Notes: generated by a model from the sequence alone, not told the origin. A DNA stretch of 64,000 nt from an uncultured Mollicutes bacterium (GCA_900548675.1 URLJ01000002.1:62001-126000); one strand, 5' to 3'; numbered from the stretch's first letter, positions 51,072-59,477 are shown. Program-made: numbers and translations.

Positions 51072-52742
51072 TTACCCCTCAAATTCATGATATCTTTTAT
51101 TTAACGATTTTATCAAATATAGATACGATAATACTAATATTACAACTACGCTAATAGTTAAAAAGCCGATGGATAACCACATAGCTAAAGCGCTAGATTT
51201 AAGAGTTGAAACCACTACGGATAGTGTGAGTGAACCTCCTCCTAAAATAATTGATACGATAAGACCTAGGAAGATAACAACCGATGTTCCAACATTTTCT
51301 TCCGCATCATCACTATTAGTTATTTTAGGATTATTTAAGTCTTTTCTCGTCGCAAACATTATTTCTGATGCCGATAAGAGACTCGCAATTATAAATATAA
51401 CTAAGGCTTGATACCACGTAATGAAGCCTGTTGCGAGAAGTATTACATCACTTGCGATAAGGCCTATTTCCGAAACAATTAAACAGAACAAAACTTTACT
51501 TAAAACGATTTGTTTACCACTAACTGGTAATGTTTTTAAAATATAAAGCATCTTTCCATCTCTTGAAATATTTGTGGTACAAAAAGTATTTGTTATTACA
51601 ACAAACATTGTTATTACAAATATCGCTAATTCATAATCACAATTCACTAAAGCAATACCAGGTATTTTAATCATCATTTCTTTCATAATATTAACACAAA
51701 CATATATCATAAATGGCAGAGTAACTGTCGTCGCAAGATATTGGAATGCATAACTTGGTGTTCTTAAAACCACCTTAAATTCTTTTATAATTAGGCTTGT
51801 AATAATATTCTGTTTTTTATATCTTACTTTAGGTGTTTTTTCTCTTTTATTTATGCCTTCAAGTTTGATTTGAAGTAGTTTTTTGTATACTACACCAACA
51901 ATAAAAACACTAAGAACAACACACAAGAAAGATAGTCCAATAATTATCATTAATGATAAAAAATAATTTTGATTTATCATCATTTTCGCAAATAAATTAA
52001 TCGGATATGCACGATCACATATTTTTTCTATTACTGCTATTCGCCGCAATTCAAAGAAGTATGTCATATCACCACTTTGAAGTAGGGCGGTTAAAACATT
52101 TAAAAATATACTATATAAATAAAAACCAATACCCAAGATTATTACATATATTACTAGATGGAGGATAAATTTCTTTTCAATAAAATCCATCACATAATTG
52201 TATCCAATTGATAATACGGCGGCAATTCCACATGATACCATTGGAATTAAGAAAAGGTGAAGGACAATTGAAGAATAGAACGCTACTCCACTTGCATAAC
52301 TACTGATATTAGCCACTACAATGCTGACGGGTATTATGATTATAGCAGTCGATGCTATTTGAGATAAATATATTTTAATTAACTTATACAAGAAAATGCT
52401 CTTTGAACTAATTGGATGAACCATAAGAACTTCCATATCTTTTGTACTCATCGTTGTCGTATATATCTTTTTCACACCCAGTAAAACGTTAATTACGATG
52501 ATTCCTCCATAAGTTATGGTAAGTATTTCAAATAATCTTCTTATTTCATTTGATGGATCATCAAACGTTTTTGTAATATACATTTTAGTAAATTTATAAT
52601 ACACATATATAAATGTTCCATAAAGAATGAGGATTAAAAGGATTGTGGATATGTATCCTAATATATCTTTTTTATTTCTTTTAAAAATTGATAAAAACCT
52701 TTCAGTAAAATCTTTTTTAAATAAAATTAGTACTTTATTCAT
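51072..52742 (-). CDS. ABC-2 type transporter permease
   Basis: This 556-residue integral membrane protein has about 12 hydrophobic helices (for example ILGYISTILLILILYGTFIY, FILHLVIYVIILGIGFYLYS) and a central cytoplasmic stretch with RKDLNNPK-like charged loops. The MNKVLILFKKDFTERF start and overall plan match large ABC-2 permeases of Firmicutes. It is the first gene of the surface operon, behind an extended -10 promoter. Substrate unknown; its neighbours suggest surface protein, lipid or polymer export. Confidence 0.85.
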   Translation of the reverse strand: MNKVLILFKKDFTERFLSIFKRNKKDILGYISTILLILILYGTFIYVYYKFTKMYITKTFDDPSNEIRRLFEILTITYGGIIVINVLLGVKKIYTTTMSTKDMEVLMVHPISSKSIFLYKLIKIYLSQIASTAIIIIPVSIVVANISSYASGVAFYSSIVLHLFLIPMVSCGIAAVLSIGYNYVMDFIEKKFILHLVIYVIILGIGFYLYSIFLNVLTALLQSGDMTYFFELRRIAVIEKICDRAYPINLFAKMMINQNYFLSLMIIIGLSFLCVVLSVFIVGVVYKKLLQIKLEGINKREKTPKVRYKKQNIITSLIIKEFKVVLRTPSYAFQYLATTVTLPFMIYVCVNIMKEMMIKIPGIALVNCDYELAIFVITMFVVITNTFCTTNISRDGKMLYILKTLPVSGKQIVLSKVLFCLIVSEIGLIASDVILLATGFITWYQALVIFIIASLLSASEIMFATRKDLNNPKITNSDDAEENVGTSVVIFLGLIVSIILGGGSLTLSVVVSTLKSSALAMWLSIGFLTISVVVILVLSYLYLIKSLNKRYHEFEG

Positions 52743-52784
52743 AAAATCTCCTGTTGATACGATTTTCCCCCTCTTTACTTGTTT

Positions 52785-52793
52785 ATTATAACA
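52785..52793 (-). promoter_or_regulatory. Extended -10 promoter of the ABC/surface-protein operon
   Basis: On the minus strand TGTTATAAT forms an extended -10 without a clear -35, about 45 bases before the permease ATG. Inverted repeats lie immediately upstream (52825-52872), suggesting an activator-dependent or repressed promoter. Confidence 0.5.
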
Positions 52794-52824
52794 TATTGAA
52801 ATTACAAAGCCTTATTTTACGTAC

Positions 52825-52872
52825 CTACTAGTTCTAGTAAAAGACCTACCTTTGTACTACAAAAGCTAGTAG
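52825..52872. repeat. Nested palindromes upstream of the ABC/surface operon promoter
   Basis: CTACTAG (52825-52831) and CTAGTAG (52866-52872) form an outer inverted repeat. Inside are the palindromes TACTAG-TT-CTAGTA (52826-52839) and TGTACTACA (52853-52861). The region is not coding and lies upstream of the predicted -10, so it could hold regulator binding sites. Confidence 0.5.
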
Positions 52873-52885
52873 ATAATTATTATTT

Positions 52886-52940
52886 AAAAAAAGCAGTTCT
52901 ATTAAATACCCTTTAAAAGGATATATAGAACTGCTTTTTA
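52886..52940 (-). terminator. Terminator of the TIR/SPFH operon
   Basis: A 15-bp outer stem (52888-52902 AAAAAGCAGTTCTAT with 52925-52939) encloses a CCTTTTAAAGG-like inner hairpin and is followed by T residues on the minus strand, a few bases past the stop of the TIR protein gene. Confidence 0.85.
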
Positions 52941-52943
52941 TTA

Positions 52944-55913
52944 TTAATTTTCTATTATGACTAGTGTTTGACCACCACTAACTGTTTCACCTTTTTTTAC
53001 CCATATTTCTTTAACTGTCCCTGATATTGGTGAAACAATTTCGTTTTTTAACTTCATTGCTTCTAAAGATAATAGCGTACTTCCTTTAGGCACTTTATCA
53101 CCAACATTTACGGCTATATCTAATACTTCTCCTGCCATTGGGGCTTTAATTATTTCTCTTACTTTTTCTAAGGATGGTTCACTATTAAAATCCACATCAG
53201 TATCAACAATTATGATAGGTGCTATACCATGTCTTTTTTGATATACAAGTGATGATTCTTTTTCACCTTGGTTAGAAACGACGAAACATTTATCAATAAC
53301 AGTTGGGAAAGGAGTTCTTAAAAAGTAACTACCTTTTTTATCAAGTGTCGCACATCCTTTAGCAACAGCATAATCTGTAGGTCTTTTTACATCTACTTGA
53401 TCGATATAACAAGGTATCGTTACTTTGTCAATAGTGTTTTCACAAACACATCCAAGATATAGATTATTGCTGTTGTTTGCGGTATTAGGAGTAGTGTATA
53501 TACTATTATCTACATTCATAGGTAGTATATATGTATCTAGTGCGTTGTTAAAGGCTTTTTTATAAAATTCATTATTAAGCCAACTGCGTACATCAGAATA
53601 TTCATAGTTATTAGGTTTAATCATTTTACCATCAATCATTCGTTCACGACACATTGAGGCATATTCTTGTCTATCAAGAATAGTTTCACTTAATAAAATA
53701 TATGCACTTTCTTTTCCTTCATCATTTTCAGTTTTTTGAACTGTCCATTTAATTGGCATTACTTTAAAGTAATAAGTTTTACCAGCCTCAAGAGCAGTTT
53801 GATCTGATGTGTAGTAATTACTAATATTAACATCAGCTACTACTTTTTCGTAACGTGCTCCGTCACTTCCCAAATAGTAACCATCTTTATCAGGGGTATC
53901 ACTTGTTATTTTAACATATTCTTTTTTTAAATCTTGAGGATATTCTCCAAAATAAATGGTTTCACCATCTTTTTTTCCACCAATAGATGCCCATTTAACT
54001 TTTAAAATGATTGTAGCAGTTTTATCTTCTGATACGGTATATTTATCAACCACTAATTCATTTGATTCACCTATACCTGGTTTTTTAGCTATTAAATGAC
54101 CATTTACTAATTTAACTAATCCTCCATTACCATCGTATGTAATATCAATCTTAAAGCCTAGTGACATAAGACTTGTAATTGCTTCTTTATAATAATTGTT
54201 ATAAAGTTTAAGTTTAGCATCATACATACCATTCTTTATTTTACCCTTAGCGAAGAGCCCAAGTTTGGCATCTTTTTGTGGTATTACTTCTATTACTGTT
54301 TCAGTAAATCCCGCTTGTTTTAATCTTTCATTTTCTTCTGTGATAAATTTTTGTCTTTCTGTATAACGCTTTTCTTTTACTTCTCGTTGTTTTAATTCTT
54401 TATAAGTGTTGTTAACTTCTACAAATAATGCTCTACCTTCATCATCTAAATCAATATTCGATAATAAATTATATGCAGTTTTAACATCGCCATCGGCAAA
54501 TGCCTTTCTTACTTTCGTATATGTCTCTTGCATATATTGATATGTATTCTGGCAATCTTCAAGTTTATCTTTAGCATCACAGAAATCATCTGCTTGAGTT
54601 AATTCTTCAATTGCCTCTTTGTAATTATTAGTTAAAATATAATTTACTGCAGCATCATAATGTTTTTTACATTCATTATTTTTTATTATCTTATTGCTGA
54701 TTGACAGTAACTCTTCTTTATATTCAGCGTCCGCAAAAGTTAAAGCTTTTTTAAAGTTTTTATTATTTGTAATATCACTCGTGTAATTAACTAAATCGCC
54801 GGCTTTAGTAAGTGATAAGTCGATTAACATTAATAAAAAGTAAGCTTTGGCATTTTCAGGATCAATATTTAAAATATTATCAAGAACTTCTTTGGCTTTA
54901 GGATAATCTTCATCACTGATTAAAATTTCACTTCTTCTAAGTAAAGGAGATACGTTATTATTGATATTTGTGTTTTGAATTGTTTGTTCCACCACTATTT
55001 GCTTTTTAATGGTTCTATCAAAGATTTTATCAATACCTCTTACAAGATCTTGAATAAATCCTAATTTATTCATATCCTGAGCTTGGAACAACGCTAATTC
55101 TTCTGGTAACTCGTAAGCTTCCATATCTCTGTAACATGGTATAATATATCTTTTTTGGTCCGTATCATCCATCATACTGATGAATCTACTCCACTCATTT
55201 TTAACCCATACCGCATTATAATATTCTGGCTTTGTTCCTATTACAAGCATAACTTTAGCACTTGATAAGGCAGCATATATATATGGTTCATACTTAGCAC
55301 CAGGAATACTTTCAAGGGTTATTTTTGAGAAGAATACCCGGTATCCTTTACTTACTAATTCATCATATACTTCTTGGGCTATTACAGAATCCCTCGTTCT
55401 TTTTCCTTCAGAACTTGTTTCTTTATAACAAATGAATATATCATAAGGCTCTTCTTTTTGTGATATCATCAATATCTCTTTTTGCAATCTATTGATTTCT
55501 TCAGCTTCTGCTTGATATATTCTTTTAGCTACCACGTCACTGTTTTCAATGGCTGCTAAATAATCAATGTCATCAAAAATTGATTTTAATTGTGTTCTAT
55601 GACATGTAGGAATCTTTCTATTTGTAGCTTTATCATCAACATATTCTATTCCATATCTACAAAGTAATAATCCCCAGTGAGCTTCTGCATCTTTAGGATT
55701 TTCATTAATAATGTTTTCATATGTTATGATAGCTTTATCAAACATATTATTTAGTCTTAAACTATTAGCTCTGTTATGAAGGGCGGCTAGCTTTTCATTA
55801 TCTACAATATTAGGAACCGTTTGTTCTCTTTCACAATATTCACATCTAGCCGTTGTGGCTCCTTCTGGAACGTTAATTATAGCCCCACATGCTTTACATT
55901 TAAATTCTCTCAT
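52944..55913 (-). CDS. Zinc ribbon-TPR-TIR-DUF6273-biotinyl multidomain protein
   Basis: This 989-residue soluble protein has several domains in order. Residues 1-32 are a zinc ribbon (CKAC ... CEYC). TPR-like helices follow (about 38-85). The TIR domain is at about 155-295, with YDIFICYKE, GYRVFFSKITLE, YEPYIYAALSSAKVMLVIGT and NAVWVKNEWSRF; Glu240 stands where TIR NADases have the catalytic Glu. More TPR-like helices span about 320-520. A linker and beta region come next. A DUF6273-like domain is at about 650-910 (IYFGEYPQD, YSDVRSWLNNEFY, GIAPIIIVD). The C-terminal 75 residues are a biotinyl domain (APMAGEVL, LLSLEAMKLKNEIV, GTVKEIWVKKG) with Lys954 as expected biotin site. The zinc ribbon-TPR-TIR plan is common in gut Firmicutes; the biotinyl end is not one I know. 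It is the last gene of a four-gene operon. Confidence 0.85.
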   Translation of the reverse strand: MREFKCKACGAIINVPEGATTARCEYCEREQTVPNIVDNEKLAALHNRANSLRLNNMFDKAIITYENIINENPKDAEAHWGLLLCRYGIEYVDDKATNRKIPTCHRTQLKSIFDDIDYLAAIENSDVVAKRIYQAEAEEINRLQKEILMISQKEEPYDIFICYKETSSEGKRTRDSVIAQEVYDELVSKGYRVFFSKITLESIPGAKYEPYIYAALSSAKVMLVIGTKPEYYNAVWVKNEWSRFISMMDDTDQKRYIIPCYRDMEAYELPEELALFQAQDMNKLGFIQDLVRGIDKIFDRTIKKQIVVEQTIQNTNINNNVSPLLRRSEILISDEDYPKAKEVLDNILNIDPENAKAYFLLMLIDLSLTKAGDLVNYTSDITNNKNFKKALTFADAEYKEELLSISNKIIKNNECKKHYDAAVNYILTNNYKEAIEELTQADDFCDAKDKLEDCQNTYQYMQETYTKVRKAFADGDVKTAYNLLSNIDLDDEGRALFVEVNNTYKELKQREVKEKRYTERQKFITEENERLKQAGFTETVIEVIPQKDAKLGLFAKGKIKNGMYDAKLKLYNNYYKEAITSLMSLGFKIDITYDGNGGLVKLVNGHLIAKKPGIGESNELVVDKYTVSEDKTATIILKVKWASIGGKKDGETIYFGEYPQDLKKEYVKITSDTPDKDGYYLGSDGARYEKVVADVNISNYYTSDQTALEAGKTYYFKVMPIKWTVQKTENDEGKESAYILLSETILDRQEYASMCRERMIDGKMIKPNNYEYSDVRSWLNNEFYKKAFNNALDTYILPMNVDNSIYTTPNTANNSNNLYLGCVCENTIDKVTIPCYIDQVDVKRPTDYAVAKGCATLDKKGSYFLRTPFPTVIDKCFVVSNQGEKESSLVYQKRHGIAPIIIVDTDVDFNSEPSLEKVREIIKAPMAGEVLDIAVNVGDKVPKGSTLLSLEAMKLKNEIVSPISGTVKEIWVKKGETVSGGQTLVIIEN

Positions 55914-55927
55914 ATATATCCTCTTTT

Positions 55928-56626
55928 CTATTTAGCACTGCGTATTTTAATACTTCTTTCTTTTACTAAAGATATGACTTTATCTATTTGATACGATACC
56001 TTTTCATAATCATTATCATAGTATGCTGATTTCAAGGAGGAATAATTATCATTGATTTCATCTTCGATATCTTCTACAATGCTCGTAGAAATAGGATCAG
56101 TGTAAATTATCAATTCATATAGTTTAGCGAATTTTTCCCTTAATGGTTCGTATTTAAACTCATTATTAAATACTTTTATATCATCCCTTAATGTTTTCAT
56201 AAACTCTTGTTTAGCCTTTGCTTCTGCTTCATTTTCCTTTAAGGCATCTTTATAAAATTCCACTTTAATAATGCTCATTACTTCTAATCCTACGATTATT
56301 ACATTAACTATTAATACGAACCAAAGCGGTACATTAAAGAAATTATTAAAAATCGTTACAAGTATTGTTATAATAAAAGTTACGACAAGATATATCAAAC
56401 TAACCCTTACAAGAGGGATGCCGTATACCTTAATTTTTAAGTTTTTTTCTTTGTAAAAAGCTGCATAAAATGTATATAATTGAGCCAAAATAGCTACCAT
56501 CATAAAGATATATGAGGTAATATAAACACTTAAATTTACATAGTTAAAAGGGATTATGAAATAGCATAAAGAGAATATTAAAGCAATTATACCTAACGCA
56601 ATAATAAATCTAATTTTATTTTTCAT
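55928..56626 (-). CDS. Four-helix membrane protein of the TIR/SPFH operon
   Basis: This 232-residue protein has four hydrophobic helices in the first half (about 4-26, 33-55, 68-92 and 99-118) and a cytoplasmic helical C-terminal domain (about 125-232) with IVEDIEDEINDNYSSLKSAY and VSYQIDKVISLVKERS segments. No named family was recognised; the tail faintly recalls XpaC/TelA-linked helical domains. The gene is separated by 2 bases from the SPFH gene and 14 bases from the TIR gene, so it should act with them, perhaps as the membrane anchor. Confidence 0.65.
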   Translation of the reverse strand: MKNKIRFIIALGIIALIFSLCYFIIPFNYVNLSVYITSYIFMMVAILAQLYTFYAAFYKEKNLKIKVYGIPLVRVSLIYLVVTFIITILVTIFNNFFNVPLWFVLIVNVIIVGLEVMSIIKVEFYKDALKENEAEAKAKQEFMKTLRDDIKVFNNEFKYEPLREKFAKLYELIIYTDPISTSIVEDIEDEINDNYSSLKSAYYDNDYEKVSYQIDKVISLVKERSIKIRSAK

Positions 56627-56628
56627 AT

Positions 56629-58356
56629 TTATTCACCCTTTTTTGTTCCGCAATTAGGACAGAATGGTGTCGTTATATTTTTCATCCCACATTCACAATC
56701 CCAGGTATTATTTGTTGTAGGTTTCTTACAGCCACACTCTGGGCAGAATGGTGTCGTTATATCACTTTTTCCGCAGTTAGGACAAACCCAAGTATTGTTC
56801 GGTGTCGGTTTTTTACTTCCACAATTAGGGCAGAAAAGTGTTGTTACTTCACTGTGACAATTAGGACAAGTCCATTTATTTTGACTTACTGGTTTTTCTT
56901 CTTTAAGATTTAACGTTGGATTGACCGTGTTTTTAACAGTACTAGCTACTTCACCCATTACTCCAAGGCCTACTCCTAAACCTACCATATCATTCATCAA
57001 TCCTGTCACTCCCCCTACTTGACCTTGATTTTCCATAGCAGCTTTAGCAACTTGACGTTGTGTCTCTTGTTGATATGTGTAACCTTTCATTTGCATTTCC
57101 TTAGCTTCAGCTTCAGCCTTTAGGCGATACGCTTCAGCAGATGCTTGCGCTTTGATAATTTCTTCTTGAGCGGCCGTTTGTGCCTCAACCATTTTACGTT
57201 GTTGTGCGGCTTCGGCTTCAGCTTTTTTGATGCGTTCTTCTGCCACAAGCAAATATTTTTCAGCATATTGTTCTTTTAAACGTTTGAAGTTTGGATCATC
57301 ATCTGGTGTCATAATTGTTGTAATAAAGAATTCTGGCATTATCAAGCCATATGCTTCGAGGGCTCTATTAATTTCATTCTTCAAAACATTTGATATTTCT
57401 TCAATGTGTTCATCTACTTCTAAAATATTGATTGCTTCTTCTCTTATTGTCTTAGCCAAGAAAGACTTAACTTTAGCGGTAACTAATGCTTTGAATTTTC
57501 CTTTCATTCCCACATTTGAGTAATCACTTCCCATTAAATCATTTTGATTTAATTCACCTGTTGTACCTACTACTTTTATTAAAAGTTTTCTTGGATCATT
57601 AACTTTAATATTAAACTCACCACAGGCACCTAATTCAACATGCATGCCTGTTGCGGGATCAAACATTCTTATACGTGTATCAGTTCCCCATTTTATGCCC
57701 ATTTGCGTTGTTAAATTAACATAGTAAACCTCTGCATGGAACATATTTGTATCTGATACAGTTGGAAGCTTATAAGTTTTATTTAATAATGGAATATTAT
57801 CAGTATTAAGTGTGTATCTACCAGCTCCGAAGGAATCAAGAGCTTTACCATCTTTTAAGAATACAGCTTCTTGTGATTCATGAACAATAAGTTGTGTTCC
57901 CAAATTGAAATCTTCAACAGGATGTTTCCATACTAAGACATCATTAGGTCCTTCATATTTTATTACTGATATTATGCCATCTTTAGTCAAATTTTGTTTT
58001 AAAATTTGTTCTTTAACATTAATTGTTGTATCACATAAAGGGCAAGTATATGTTGTAGCATTTTTATCTACCGTTAACTCGCAAGAACAAGTTGGACATT
58101 TGATTTCAGCAGTGTTTTTTAACGCATCTTCAGTTGCAAGTTTTTCTTTACAAATAGGACAAACAGCTTTGTTTCCTTTTGATTGATCATAAACCACAGT
58201 GTTCTTACAATGAGGACAAACAATTGATTTCATCTTATCCTTTTTAATATTTATTACCATACCACAAGTACATTGGATATTCTTTTTTGAAAAAATTGAT
58301 GTTGATGCTTCATTATAAGCACCGCAATGTGGGCATTCAATTACAAATTTTGCCAT
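56629..58356 (-). CDS. SPFH-domain protein with N- and C-terminal zinc ribbons (YdjI-like)
   Basis: This 575-residue protein has three zinc ribbons at the N-terminus (residues 9-115: CPHC, CPHC ... CPIC, CPTC ... CPLC). An SPFH/band-7 domain of the YdjI (virion core protein-like) type follows at about 130-360 (VLVWKHPVEDFNLGTQLIVH, SFGAGRYTL, GTDTRIRMFDPATGMHVEL), then an Ala/Glu/Lys-rich coiled coil (about 365-430). A Gly-rich hydrophobic stretch precedes three more zinc ribbons (CPNCHSEVTTLFCPNC, CPNCGKSDITTPFCPEC and CECGMKNITTPFCPNC). SPFH proteins oligomerise on membranes; the B. subtilis relative works in membrane-stress protection. It lies 4 bases after the ribbon-helix-helix gene. Confidence 0.88.
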   Translation of the reverse strand: MAKFVIECPHCGAYNEASTSIFSKKNIQCTCGMVINIKKDKMKSIVCPHCKNTVVYDQSKGNKAVCPICKEKLATEDALKNTAEIKCPTCSCELTVDKNATTYTCPLCDTTINVKEQILKQNLTKDGIISVIKYEGPNDVLVWKHPVEDFNLGTQLIVHESQEAVFLKDGKALDSFGAGRYTLNTDNIPLLNKTYKLPTVSDTNMFHAEVYYVNLTTQMGIKWGTDTRIRMFDPATGMHVELGACGEFNIKVNDPRKLLIKVVGTTGELNQNDLMGSDYSNVGMKGKFKALVTAKVKSFLAKTIREEAINILEVDEHIEEISNVLKNEINRALEAYGLIMPEFFITTIMTPDDDPNFKRLKEQYAEKYLLVAEERIKKAEAEAAQQRKMVEAQTAAQEEIIKAQASAEAYRLKAEAEAKEMQMKGYTYQQETQRQVAKAAMENQGQVGGVTGLMNDMVGLGVGLGVMGEVASTVKNTVNPTLNLKEEKPVSQNKWTCPNCHSEVTTLFCPNCGSKKPTPNNTWVCPNCGKSDITTPFCPECGCKKPTTNNTWDCECGMKNITTPFCPNCGTKKGE

Positions 58357-58360
58357 ATTA

Positions 58361-58564
58361 TTAATTCTCCTCCATATCTGAAATAACTAAATTTTTTAAT
58401 GAAAATTCTAAACACATAATCATAATCTCATTTCTCGTTCTACCAGTTTTTTCGGCAACCAAATCTATTTCTTTAGCAAGCTCACTTGGCATTCTTGTAG
58501 AAACGACAATTGATTCACCTTTGTATTTTTTAGATTGAATCTCAAGTTTCACTTTACTTTCCAT
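58361..58564 (-). CDS. Ribbon-helix-helix transcription regulator (CopG/Arc type)
   Basis: This 67-residue protein has a beta strand IVVSTRMPSELAKEIDLVAE followed by KTGRTRNEIMIMCLEFSL, the ribbon-helix-helix pattern. ATG 58564 is chosen because AGAGGT lies seven bases upstream and this start lies just downstream of the predicted transcription start; an in-frame reading from 58615 would begin upstream of the promoter. It heads the SPFH/membrane/TIR operon and is probably its autorepressor, as its promoter carries two matching 18-bp repeats. Confidence 0.85.
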   Translation of the reverse strand: MESKVKLEIQSKKYKGESIVVSTRMPSELAKEIDLVAEKTGRTRNEIMIMCLEFSLKNLVISDMEEN

Positions 58565-58586
58565 AACATTTACCTCTTTCATTAAC

Positions 58587-58645
58587 ATTATAATACAAAT
58601 GTATACAAATGTCAAAGATAAAGCATTACAAATGTATACATTTGT
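58587..58645 (-). promoter_or_regulatory. Consensus promoter with two operators for the TIR/SPFH operon
   Basis: On the minus strand -35 TTGACA (58610-58615) and -10 TATAAT (58587-58592) are 17 bp apart, a perfect sigma-A promoter. Site 1 (58595-58612) is ACAAATGT-AT-ACAAATGT, a direct repeat inside the spacer and the edge of the -35. Site 2 (58628-58645) is the perfect palindrome ACAAATGTATACATTTGT. All four half-sites share ACAAATGT, the pattern expected for tetrameric ribbon-helix-helix binding. Confidence 0.88.
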
Positions 58646-58688
58646 ATTATATGCAGTATTATTTAAATGATTACAAACTAAAATAAAA

Positions 58689-58730
58689 TAAAAAAGAATT
58701 TAAAATCCTCAAGGACTAAAAATTCTTTTT
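58689..58730 (-). terminator. Terminator after the SpoU-type methyltransferase gene
   Basis: A long AT-rich stem (AAAAAGAATTTxxA ... TTTAAATTCTTTTT) with a TCC-TTGA-GGA tip and a T-rich tail on the minus strand begins at the stop codon. Confidence 0.75.
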
Positions 58731-59475
58731 ACTTTAAATAATAATACATAAGAATGCTTGAAGCTACCGCAACATTAAGAGACTCGACATCATTATGCAT
58801 AGGAATTATAACAGAGGTAGTTGCATTATTTAGGAATTCCTTTGAAACGCCATTCGCCTCATTACCGACTATTATTGCGAAAACTGAAGTAGGGATAACC
58901 TCATCTAAAGTTCGTTTAGCATCTAAACTAGATACTACAATGTCAAAATCATTATTCTTTAAATAATTAATTATCTTACCCTTTTCTTCTATAATTACTG
59001 GTATTTTAAACAAAGCTCCTTGTGTAGCTCTCACCACTTTATCATTATATGCATCTACAGTATCACTTGTTAAAATGACCGCATCCATCCCTAAAGCAGC
59101 CGATGTTCTTATAATTGTACCTAGATTACCAGGATCTTGAATGTTATCAAGAACTATTATTTTTTTAAAATCTTTACTAATGTAGTTTTTACATTTCTCT
59201 ACAACCCCAATAATACCTTGTGTAGTAACAACATTTGAGAGTTTTTTAATTATTTCTTTTGTCACGATATATATATTAACACTTTGATAGTTTTTGATAT
59301 CAATGGCATCAATATCTAAGATATACACTTCTTTTAGTAAACCATGTTTTAAGGCTTCTTCTACTAAATGATAACCTTCTACTAAATATGTATTAGTCTG
59401 TTCGCGATACTTTTTTTCTTTTAGTTTGGCCGTTTCTTTTATTTTATTATTTTGTAAAGATGTAATTTTTTCCAT
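58729..59475 (-). CDS. TrmH/SpoU-family RNA 2'-O-methyltransferase
   Basis: This 248-residue SPOUT enzyme has a substrate-binding N-terminus (YLVEGYHLVEEALKHGLL) and the three SpoU motifs: LDNIQDPGNLGTIIRTSAAL, FAIIVGNEANGVSKEF and IPMHNDVESLNVAVASSILMY. It methylates a ribose 2'-OH in rRNA or tRNA; the exact site cannot be told. It lies two bases after the membrane protein gene at 59478 and shares its promoter. Confidence 0.9.
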   Translation of the reverse strand: MEKITSLQNNKIKETAKLKEKKYREQTNTYLVEGYHLVEEALKHGLLKEVYILDIDAIDIKNYQSVNIYIVTKEIIKKLSNVVTTQGIIGVVEKCKNYISKDFKKIIVLDNIQDPGNLGTIIRTSAALGMDAVILTSDTVDAYNDKVVRATQGALFKIPVIIEEKGKIINYLKNNDFDIVVSSLDAKRTLDEVIPTSVFAIIVGNEANGVSKEFLNNATTSVIIPMHNDVESLNVAVASSILMYYYLK

Positions 59476-59477
59476 TT

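Noticed and set aside
52800..52880. Possible T-box or riboswitch upstream of the ABC operon
   Set aside because: No T-box core sequence is present and the region lies upstream of the predicted promoter, so it is not in the transcript.
58565..58615. Upstream in-frame start of the ribbon-helix-helix gene
   Set aside because: It lies in the promoter itself (the -10 is at 58587-58592), so it could not be on the mRNA.
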